The notes beneath the pieces were generated by a model. That model was not told where the DNA came from and did not search any database. It was given only the letters and a program-made list of their open reading frames with translations. From the NCBI GenBank assembly GCA_903907995.1, contig CAIVQH010000023.1, positions 62,001 through 126,000 of the forward strand: DNA of 64,000 bases, given 5' to 3'. The stretch comes from an uncultured Verrucomicrobiota bacterium (GTDB lineage Bacteria; Verrucomicrobiota; Verrucomicrobiia; Limisphaerales; UBA9464). Both the position numbers and the translations under genes were made by a program. Positions 54,821-62,479 of the stretch are shown piece by piece (the stretch's first letter is position 1; every line of letters starts with the position of its first letter).

Positions 54821-57800
54821 TCACCAGCCCAGTCCGAGTTTCGCCAGACCGGCTTTCAGCTCGTCCGGATCAATCACGTCGATCCGACCGTCACGCCACA
54901 GGACGGCGAAACGGCGGTGGTCCGGGAGGAAGCGGATGCCGGAAGCCAGGCCCGAGGCTGCCGGGCTTTCCACCGCGCCGAGCAATGAACCGTCCACAGT
55001 CGAGACCAGCTGGATCAGTTCATCACGGGCCACGATCGCATAGGAACTGTCCGGTGCGAGGCCGAGCGTGGTGACGTTACCGCCGAGCGAACCTTCCAGC
55101 GTGACTTTTGCCTTCCAGGTCTTGGCGTCCCAGAGGGTGCTTTGCTTCAGACTGTTCGAGGTCAGCACGATCCGGCCGTCGGCACTCCAGACGGCCTCGC
55201 CGGCGGGGTTCGCCGGCAGGTCCATGACGGTCGAGCCGTCCGCAAGGCGATAGAGCCGGAGGTGCTGCTGGGCGATGGTGGATTCCGAACCGTCGCCATT
55301 GACCAGTACCGTGGCGCCGGCCGGATCCAGGGCGGCTGAGTAGGGACTGGTCTGCCGCCAACGCTGACGGACTTCGACATGGTCCGCGAAGACGTCAACC
55401 ACCTTGACCTCGCTTTTTTCCGGGCGCACCAGGGCCAGGCGGCCGCCGCCGGGAGTGTGGTCGGTCATGATGCACCACGGTTCCGGGTCGAGCATCACCC
55501 CGGGACCGATCCGAACGCTGCCATCCGGACCCCGCACCAAGGGGTGGCGTTGGAGACCGCTGCGCGAGGAACAGCGCAGCACCGCCCGCCCCTCATCACA
55601 AAAGGCCACATTCGCATACTCGAGGATGTCCGGGTCCCCGCTATCCAGCTCGTCGAGCAGTCGTCCACCCGCCAGTTCCCGGAGCAGGGTGAAGCGACCA
55701 TGGCTGGACACGACCCAGCGCCCGTCCGGACTGAAATCGAGGCAGCAGTTGTTGAAGGCCATATCGTAGCCCGCCGGGTGCGGCGGGGATAGCACGCGGA
55801 AGCCTGTCGGCAGCACCACCTCATAGCGGGTCAGCACATCCTCGAGCGAGGCGATGACGAAAGTAGTGGCACCAGGCTGTCTGGCCATCTGCAGCGAGCC
55901 ATAACCATCCACGACCAGCTCCTCCCGGCTGAAATCGGGGCTGAACAGGCGCAAGGTGGTGCCCACGCCCCGCAACCCGAGCAGGCGGTCGTTACCGAGA
56001 AACACCACCTCGCTAGCGGACACGCCGGGGCAGAGCAGGCTGCGCAGCTGGCGACGGCCAGGCACGTCATACAGGACCACCCGTTTGTCCAGGGTGGTCA
56101 CTGCCAGCAGACGCGAATCGGCCGACCAGTCAACGCCTCCGGGCGAGTCCCCGAAGTCCAGGGCCTGTTCCTCGGCCAGTTCCGGCAGCTTGAGCACGAA
56201 CACCCGCCGCTCGCCCCGGGGGAGCACGCGGAAGGCGACCAGCCGGCGTCCATCGGGCGCGAACCGCACCACGTTCGCCAGACCGCCCCCGGTCCACCGC
56301 GCGATCTCCGCGCCATCGGCGACCCGGTGCACACTCACTCCCCCGCCAGCCAGCCCCAGGGCCAGCGTCGTGCCATCGGGGCTGAAGTCGTAGTCGTCAT
56401 TCAGGGGCTCGGTGAGCACCGTCCCGCTGGGAAGCGGACGGTTGGTCAGGACCAGGACTGGTTCGGAGCGGTCGGTCCGCCAGACCCGCAGGCATTCGTC
56501 CAGGTACCGCGCCATCACCAGTGAACCATCGGCGCTGAAACGCAATGGCCCGATGGCCCGGTTCGTCCCGGCAAAGGCCAGCCGCGAAATAATCTCCGGC
56601 TGCCCCCAACGCCGCAGTTGCGCTTCCCCCTTCTCGTAGCCCAGACCATTGACCGGCTCATAGGCGACCAGCCGGGCGGCCGGATCCAGCGTCAGGCGGC
56701 CGACCCCCGGGTGGGTGAGTTCCCAGTGATCCACCGGTCGGATATCCGGCAGCAGCAATGCCGCCAATGCCTCGTCGCGCAGATCGGGGCCGGGGCGGAT
56801 CTTCGCCGCCTCCGCCAGCGCCGCCAGCGCCTCCGCCCGTCGTCCCGGAACAGTGGTATGCCGCACGGCGCGGGCCTCGGCGAGTTTCGCACCACGGAGC
56901 CGTTCCCGTCCGGTCGCTTCGGCGGCCCGCACCTTCGTCAGGGCCCGCGCGATCCCGAGGGCGGAGACCGTCGAACCCACGGCCAGGGTCACCGCCAGCA
57001 GCCACGCCGCCGCCAACGCCGGCCGGCGCCGGCACCAGCGCGAGAACCGCCCGATCGCCGAGACCGGCTGCGCCATGATGGGTTCGTGCGCCAGGAAGCG
57101 TCCCAGATCCTCCGCCAGCGCCGCTGCCGTCGGATACCGACGGGCCGGATTGCGATCGAGACACTTCAGGCAGACCGTCTCGAGATCGCGCGGCACCTCC
57201 GGATTCAGCAGCCGGGGCGCAACCGGATCGTCGGCCAGCACCTGCCGGAGCATCTCCGACATCGACCCCGCCACGAACGGTGCGCGGGCGGTGAGCATGT
57301 AGTAGAGGATCGCGCCCAGCGAATACACATCCGCCGCCGGTGTGAGCGGTCCGAGCGTCGTGTCCGCCTGTTCCGGAGGCAGGTAGCCGGGCGTGCCCAG
57401 CACCTGGCCGGTCACGGTCAGGTCGGAATTGCCGGTAATCTCCTTGGCCAGGCCGAAGTCCGTAACGCGCGGTTCACCAAACGGGTCGATGAGCACGTTC
57501 GACGGCTTCAGGTCACGGTGCAGGATGCCCTGGTGGTGCGCATGGTGGATGGCCTCGGCAATGGTCTTGAGGTAGCCCGCCGCGCGTTCCGGCGGCAGCG
57601 TGCGCCCGGCCATCAGCTGTCCGAGGTTCGGCCCCTCGACAAAATCCATGGTGAAGAAGCGCACGCCGTCGTGCTCCCCCACCTCGTGGATCGCAACGAT
57701 GTTCGGATGCTGCAGCCGCGCCGCCGCCGTGGCCTCCGCCTGGAAGCGCCGCACGTATTCCGGGCTCGCGAACTCCCCGGACGACAGAACCTTCAACGCC

Positions 57801-58054
57801 ACAATGCGGCTGAGGCTCCGCTGACGAGCGCGGTAAACAACCCCCATGCCCCCTCGTGCCACCTCTTCCAGTAGGTCATAGTCGCCAAACGAGCGCTGGA
57901 AAAAGGGATTGCTGAAATTGCTTGAATCGGCGGCCGCCGGCGCCTCGGCCCCGGGTTCATCGGCAGCCAAGCCATCGGCGAACAGGCAGCGCGGGCACAG
58001 TCCGCCCAACCCGGCCGAGGCCAGCTTCATGCCGCATTTCTCACAGGTACCCAT
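54821..58054 (-). CDS. Ser/Thr protein kinase with zinc-ribbon N-terminus and propeller C-terminus
   Basis: A 1077-residue protein from ATG 58054. A zinc ribbon (C4, C7, C20, C23) is followed by a Hanks-type kinase: GGMGVVY loop, ATP Lys88, HRDLKPSNVL with catalytic Asp181, DFG at 199-201 and GTPGYLPPEQ activation/P+1 region. A transmembrane helix lies near 345-370. The outer ~650 residues are a WD40-like propeller (RFSADGSLVMARYLDE, DFSPDGTTLALGLAGG, VWSADGRIVLTSNS). It is downstream of an ECF sigma gene on the same strand, the layout of ECF-STPK modules in planctomycetes and verrucomicrobia. Confidence 0.93.
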   Translation of the reverse strand: MGTCEKCGMKLASAGLGGLCPRCLFADGLAADEPGAEAPAAADSSNFSNPFFQRSFGDYDLLEEVARGGMGVVYRARQRSLSRIVALKVLSSGEFASPEYVRRFQAEATAAARLQHPNIVAIHEVGEHDGVRFFTMDFVEGPNLGQLMAGRTLPPERAAGYLKTIAEAIHHAHHQGILHRDLKPSNVLIDPFGEPRVTDFGLAKEITGNSDLTVTGQVLGTPGYLPPEQADTTLGPLTPAADVYSLGAILYYMLTARAPFVAGSMSEMLRQVLADDPVAPRLLNPEVPRDLETVCLKCLDRNPARRYPTAAALAEDLGRFLAHEPIMAQPVSAIGRFSRWCRRRPALAAAWLLAVTLAVGSTVSALGIARALTKVRAAEATGRERLRGAKLAEARAVRHTTVPGRRAEALAALAEAAKIRPGPDLRDEALAALLLPDIRPVDHWELTHPGVGRLTLDPAARLVAYEPVNGLGYEKGEAQLRRWGQPEIISRLAFAGTNRAIGPLRFSADGSLVMARYLDECLRVWRTDRSEPVLVLTNRPLPSGTVLTEPLNDDYDFSPDGTTLALGLAGGGVSVHRVADGAEIARWTGGGLANVVRFAPDGRRLVAFRVLPRGERRVFVLKLPELAEEQALDFGDSPGGVDWSADSRLLAVTTLDKRVVLYDVPGRRQLRSLLCPGVSASEVVFLGNDRLLGLRGVGTTLRLFSPDFSREELVVDGYGSLQMARQPGATTFVIASLEDVLTRYEVVLPTGFRVLSPPHPAGYDMAFNNCCLDFSPDGRWVVSSHGRFTLLRELAGGRLLDELDSGDPDILEYANVAFCDEGRAVLRCSSRSGLQRHPLVRGPDGSVRIGPGVMLDPEPWCIMTDHTPGGGRLALVRPEKSEVKVVDVFADHVEVRQRWRQTSPYSAALDPAGATVLVNGDGSESTIAQQHLRLYRLADGSTVMDLPANPAGEAVWSADGRIVLTSNSLKQSTLWDAKTWKAKVTLEGSLGGNVTTLGLAPDSSYAIVARDELIQLVSTVDGSLLGAVESPAASGLASGIRFLPDHRRFAVLWRDGRIDVIDPDELKAGLAKLGLGW

Positions 58055-58216
58055 GGTATTCAGAAACGTCCCTACAACCATCACTATGCCGAAACCAGGT
58101 GGAAGTTACTCCACAACCATCAAGTCCCGAGCAGACATCCTTTGAGCTTTGAATTTGGATTTCGCCCCCGCTTCAACCACTCCCCTACCCACCGCCACTG
58201 CCGCAGCCTCGCTCTG

Positions 58217-58244
58217 GCTTTTTCCTTTTTCCTTTTTAATTCCC
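58217..58244 (+). repeat. Heptad repeat downstream of ECF sigma gene
   Basis: CCTTTTT-type units with period 7 end three bases before the sigma stop codon. Confidence 0.6.
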
Positions 58245-58247
58245 GCC

Positions 58248-59000
58248 TCACCCGCCAAAAGCCCCGAGCAGGTGGCGCAGTTCCTCTCCGATCTGCTCGG
58301 GCGTCTCGACCGTCTGGGCCACCTCTTCGCGCAGCAGATCCCGGAACCGCTGCCGCAACCGGTGGACGGCCACCTTGACCGCGCCCTCGTTCAGGCCCAA
58401 TTGATGGCCCATATCCACGTAGGAGACCTCCACCTGCCGGCCCCAGAGAAATTGCTGCAGCTGCGCATACACGGCGGCCCGGCCCGTCGATTCGTAATCC
58501 GTCCTCAGGCGCACCAGCACCCGCTCCAGCAGCGCCTCGGCCCACCGACGGTCGTACAGCAGGTCAGGCGAAAGCTCATCGCGCGGCTCGGCGGCGTAGC
58601 GGTTCTCCGCGTCCTCGGCCGCCAAGGGCACAAAGACCGCGCCACCGCCGCGCTTCTGCCGGTTCGCCCGCCGCCATTCCTCCTGCAAAAAGTGCTTCAG
58701 CGAGGTCAGCAGGTAGGTGCGGAAGCGCCCGCGCTCGCGGTCGGCCCGGGCAAAGGCGCCACGTTCGAGGAACCGGGCGAAGAATTCCTGCGTGAGATCC
58801 TGGGCGTCGTCCGGCGGATGGCCCTGTCGGCGCACATAGGCATACAGCGGAAACCAATAGGCCTGGCACAACTCCTCCAGCGCCTGCTGCGCGATGCTCT
58901 CGGAATCGTGACCGGCCGACAGCACGACGCTCCAGTGCGTCGTCTTAAAGGCTTCGGACTGGCCCAAACCGGGTGTCCGAAATTCCGTCGTTTCATCCAC
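58248..59000 (-). CDS. ECF-type RNA polymerase sigma factor (planctomycete/verrucomicrobial type)
   Basis: A 250-residue protein from GTG 59000; the frame continues upstream only through a tandem repeat. Region 2 contains LCQAYWFPLYAYVRRQGH and DDAQDLTQEFFARFLERG, typical of this sigma group. Region 4 is SYVDMGHQLGLNEGAVKVAV followed by HRLRQRFRDLLREEV, a helix-turn-helix. It probably acts with the adjacent kinase; no separate anti-sigma gene is visible. Confidence 0.9.
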   Translation of the reverse strand: MDETTEFRTPGLGQSEAFKTTHWSVVLSAGHDSESIAQQALEELCQAYWFPLYAYVRRQGHPPDDAQDLTQEFFARFLERGAFARADRERGRFRTYLLTSLKHFLQEEWRRANRQKRGGGAVFVPLAAEDAENRYAAEPRDELSPDLLYDRRWAEALLERVLVRLRTDYESTGRAAVYAQLQQFLWGRQVEVSYVDMGHQLGLNEGAVKVAVHRLRQRFRDLLREEVAQTVETPEQIGEELRHLLGAFGG

Positions 59001-59028
59001 AACCGACAGACTAGCCAAGCGGGCCGGA

Positions 59029-59060
59029 GAATTACGAATTTCGAATTGCGAATTACGAGC
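59029..59060 (+). repeat. Heptad repeat upstream of ECF sigma gene
   Basis: Four clean units GAATTAC, GAATTTC, GAATTGC, GAATTAC lie 29 bases before the minus-strand start. Confidence 0.78.
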
Positions 59061-59213
59061 GGTGATCCGCCTGACCGCTCTGCCTCTGGCCCCGTCAAAT
59101 CGACTTTGACAGCTCCACCAAGGCAATTTAACCCGATCCGGTTGCCGGACGACTCCGGCTATGCCCAACCCGATTGAATCCCACCCCGGCTCCCTTGCGG
59201 AGGAAAGGCCCCT

Positions 59214-59606
59214 GTGATCGATGGAATTGGTGGAGCGTTTCTGTTCTCGAATGATGCCAAAAGACTGGCCGCGTGGTACTGCGACTGCCTCGGAATCGTC
59301 CCCATGGGCGAGGACAGCGAGTGCAACTCCATCTACCGGACCTTCGAATACCGGGATGCTAAAAATCCGGAGATTACCCATAGCATCACCTGGGCGATCA
59401 TGCCGACGGAGGATGACCTCAACGGCAAGCCGCGAACCGGCCAGATCAATTATCGGGTGAAGAACCTGGCGGAAACCCTCGCGCTGCTCCAAAGCAAAGG
59501 CGTGCCGATCGAGAAAACCGCCGAGTACGAATTCGGGAAGTTTGCGTGGGTCACTGATCCCGACGGCAACAAGATCGAACTGTGGGAGCCTGCAGTAGGT
59601 TCGTAG
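59214..59606 (+). CDS. VOC-superfamily protein (glyoxalase/dioxygenase-like)
   Basis: A 130-residue protein from GTG 59214 with a strong GGAGGAAAGG ribosome-binding site. It has the VOC pattern: AFLFSNDAKRLAAWYCDCLG early, INYRVKNLAETLALLQSKGV mid, and FAWVTDPDGNKIELWEP, in which the Glu is the usual metal ligand. Substrate unknown. Confidence 0.88.
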   Translation: MIDGIGGAFLFSNDAKRLAAWYCDCLGIVPMGEDSECNSIYRTFEYRDAKNPEITHSITWAIMPTEDDLNGKPRTGQINYRVKNLAETLALLQSKGVPIEKTAEYEFGKFAWVTDPDGNKIELWEPAVGS

Positions 59607-59639
59607 GGCCCCGCCCCGCACACTGACGGCCACGGTCTG

Positions 59640-60467
59640 TCAGGGATCTTGAACTTGGAAGTAGCGCACGGATGATGAGGTGGGAATGTAGTAGGGGGAC
59701 ACTCCCACGACATTCGGGGTCCACGGGCCGGTCGGGGCCGCCGCTTCGAGGAGATTTCCGTGCCTCCATTTGACGACAGCATGCTGGTCGTCCGCCCGTT
59801 CGATTGTAAGGTTCGGGTTCTGCTGCAGTTGGAAACCATTGAAGGAGACGAAATTATTCCGGGGCGTGTTTTGCAGCCGGAACTTCAGAACCCCGCTCGC
59901 GTCAGGGATCGCATCCTCATTTTGAAGGTAGTTATTCCCGAGGACGAAGTGGCTGGCAGTGCTGGCTGTGGTTGTCCCGGTAACCCCGCCCGTTGCAATC
60001 GCGGCCTGTCCCGGCGAACCGCCCACGCAGTACACCACGAGATTGTAGGAAGACTGCGGGTCCAGGCCCGCGATCGTGAAAGTGATGGTGCCCGGGCCGA
60101 TATAGATGTAATCGCCCAACAGGCCATCGGTGGCGGCTGAGAGTGCCAAGCCGAAGTGCCCATTGGCGTTGAAGGAATCGCGGGCGGTGCAGGCGAAGCT
60201 GACGCCAGTGGGCTCCCCGCTGATGGCATCGACCAGGTTCGGCCAGTTCGTCACCGTGCCGCTCATCGGGTTAAGCTCGTTCCAAATCCCTCCACCCAGA
60301 ACGCCGACAGCCGCTTTGGCGTTGAAGCTGGCCGGGACGGCCTCCACATCGGCATTGATCTTCAGTCCGCCGGTGAACGTGGTGCCGCCTTCGCCCGCTG
60401 CGAGGCGTATTTCGAATGCGAGCAGGAGCAGCAACCCGGCGGCGACCATGAATCGGCGCAAGGACAT
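59640..60467 (-). CDS. Secreted hypothetical protein
   Basis: A 275-residue protein from ATG 60467 with signal peptide (FMVAAGLLLLLAFEIRLAA). The body is Gly/Ala/Thr-rich beta-type (GTITFTIAGLDPQSSYNLVV). The C-terminus (LEAAAPTGPWTPN and YFQVQDP) is the tail module seen on other exported proteins of this lineage. Function unknown. Confidence 0.7.
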   Translation of the reverse strand: MSLRRFMVAAGLLLLLAFEIRLAAGEGGTTFTGGLKINADVEAVPASFNAKAAVGVLGGGIWNELNPMSGTVTNWPNLVDAISGEPTGVSFACTARDSFNANGHFGLALSAATDGLLGDYIYIGPGTITFTIAGLDPQSSYNLVVYCVGGSPGQAAIATGGVTGTTTASTASHFVLGNNYLQNEDAIPDASGVLKFRLQNTPRNNFVSFNGFQLQQNPNLTIERADDQHAVVKWRHGNLLEAAAPTGPWTPNVVGVSPYYIPTSSSVRYFQVQDP

Positions 60468-60754
60468 CAAACCAACGCAACTGGGTGACCTGAACGAAGT
60501 GGGACTTTGCCTGATGCCGTTTGCCATATGAGGCTCTTCTAATTGGCTTCCCGATGGCAGCCAACCTTGGACTCGGGCGAGTTTCGCTGGTGACGCGGGT
60601 TAAAGAGAAAGGAAATTCGCTGGCTCTGCTGGAGGCCACCGACATTCTGCTGTCCCCCCACCTTTGGCCATTCGCGACACTTTTTGTGGCACGGCGGCTT
60701 TGATGCTTCGCCGCCGACGCCGTGCGGCCTAATCGGCCTGATCGGCCAGGGACA
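60468..60754 (+). other. 287-bp gap between two secreted-protein genes
   Basis: Open frames exist but none is convincing; the minus-strand translation (SRASEFPFSLTRVTSETRPS) is clean and may be a dispersed non-coding repeat. I cannot confirm this from one copy. Confidence 0.35.
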
Positions 60755-62362
60755 CTACTTCTGCACCGCCGAAGCGCCGCCCTCGTCGAAATAGACTGCG
60801 CCATCCACCTCGCCCGTTTGCAGGTATTGGCTCCACTGCATGAGGCCAATCGTACGCGTCGCCTCCTGCCGGCGTTCTTTCACTTCGGGGGACGGTCCCG
60901 TTTCGGCAGCCAGCGCCTCGCGCAGCACGCGCCCATCCATCGCCTGCTTCGGCTTGATGTCCAACAGATGCAGGATGGTCGGGGCCAGGTCGATGTTGCC
61001 GCTGGGGACCGTATCCACAAAGCCTCGCTTCAGGTCCGGTCCGGATCCGACCAGCGTATTGTGCATGTCAAACGGGCTGAGCGAGCCGTGGGTGCCGGTA
61101 CCGTTGGTCCCGCCCGGTGTCGCGATCAGTCCCGGCGCCCCAAAGCCGTTGCGTTCGGGGTACCAGCGCATGGAGATGACAATGTCCGGCCCGTGACCGG
61201 TCATCGGATAGTGAATGGCGGACATTGGGAAAGTCCCTTCGATGCCCAACCGGGTGAAGAGCGTGCCGCTGAAGTCGCACTGCTGCAGCACCTCGACCGT
61301 CCGCCGCACGACCGCTTCGTCACGGTCCACGACATAGATCATGGAAGATCCGCCGAGATTGACGACCAGCACGTCACCCGGTTCGGAGTTTTCCAGCTTC
61401 GTGAAGACGTTGAGCTTGGCCTTACGCAACGACTCCGTGATTTCCGCACCCCGCACGATGGAGGAAAAGCCGTGGTCGGAGACGACAAAGATGTCGGTGC
61501 TGTCGTACACGCCATATTCCTTGAGCGACTTGATGACCTCACCGAGGTGCTTGTCGCTGGACTCGATGGCGGCCAGCGCCTCCGGGGCACCCACGCTCTT
61601 GGCGTGCTGCGTGATGTCCGGGTCGCTCAGCCAGAGGAGCGAATACTTGGGCACGCCCTTTTTCCAGAGCCCCTTGGTCAGGGCTTTGGTCGTCCAAGCA
61701 TCGGAAGCCACGTTGGGCGTGGTGAACGTGTCGGGAAACGGCTTGTCATCGTTTACCTTGTTGAAGCCCTCGCCGGTTGCGCGGGGCAAGGTCAGGCCAC
61801 GCCCCAGGGTCACCGAGTTGCTGTGCGCCGCCGTGTCCGTCTTCCGCGGAGAGCGGTCATGGATCAGGGTGACCGACTTGGTGCCCGCGATGTAGGTGTG
61901 AAAACCGGCGTCCTGGATGAGCTCGGCGAGCGTGTCCACCGCGACATATTCACCCTTGGACACCATGTCTCCCCGACGAAGCGTGTCGAGCACCTCGGAG
62001 GCCACGGGTGATTGCGAGTTCAGTTCCTCCCGGTAGTCGGAGTTGGCGAGAATGCCGCTATGCCCAGGATGCGTGCCCGTGGCGAGCGCGGTGCCGTTGA
62101 CGATGGTGGTGCTGATGTAAGCCGGATGGTGATGCTTGAAGAAAACGCCATTGGTCGCCAACGCGTACAGGTTCGGCGCGAACTGCGGCGTGATGAAATC
62201 AGGCCGCATCCCGTCAAACACCACCACGACCACATGCTCCGCCTTGCCCGCCGCGCGGACCGGCAGCGAACCGGCGCAGGCTACGGCCAGCCCGCATTTC
62301 CAGACGGTTCGGAGAATCCGCAACGATTTGGGCCACAACGGCCGTGAGCAGATGCCATTCAT
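60755..62362 (-). CDS. Secreted alkaline-phosphatase-fold phosphodiesterase/pyrophosphatase
   Basis: A 535-residue protein with N-terminal export segment and the nucleotide pyrophosphatase/phosphodiesterase motifs: VVVVFDGMRPDFI (metal Asp), AYISTTIVNGTALATGTHPG (Thr nucleophile), DPDITQHAKSVG, VVSDHGFSS (Asp/His) and MTGHGPD. These hydrolyse phosphodiesters or phosphate esters outside the cytoplasm. Substrate unknown. Confidence 0.88.
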   Translation of the reverse strand: MNGICSRPLWPKSLRILRTVWKCGLAVACAGSLPVRAAGKAEHVVVVVFDGMRPDFITPQFAPNLYALATNGVFFKHHHPAYISTTIVNGTALATGTHPGHSGILANSDYREELNSQSPVASEVLDTLRRGDMVSKGEYVAVDTLAELIQDAGFHTYIAGTKSVTLIHDRSPRKTDTAAHSNSVTLGRGLTLPRATGEGFNKVNDDKPFPDTFTTPNVASDAWTTKALTKGLWKKGVPKYSLLWLSDPDITQHAKSVGAPEALAAIESSDKHLGEVIKSLKEYGVYDSTDIFVVSDHGFSSIVRGAEITESLRKAKLNVFTKLENSEPGDVLVVNLGGSSMIYVVDRDEAVVRRTVEVLQQCDFSGTLFTRLGIEGTFPMSAIHYPMTGHGPDIVISMRWYPERNGFGAPGLIATPGGTNGTGTHGSLSPFDMHNTLVGSGPDLKRGFVDTVPSGNIDLAPTILHLLDIKPKQAMDGRVLREALAAETGPSPEVKERRQEATRTIGLMQWSQYLQTGEVDGAVYFDEGGASAVQK

Positions 62363-62479
62363 ACGAAGGGGCAGAGTTTAACGGTAGGGGGAACGCGGTC
62401 GCGAGGTTTTTGCGGTGACGGATGGGTCAAAATTTCGTCTGCCATTGCCCCCGGCCCATCCGCTGCTTACTTGTTGTCC

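Noticed and set aside
60521-60703. 60-codon plus-strand open frame
   Set aside because: No domain and no ribosome-binding site; the clean translation on the other strand suggests a non-coding repeat instead.
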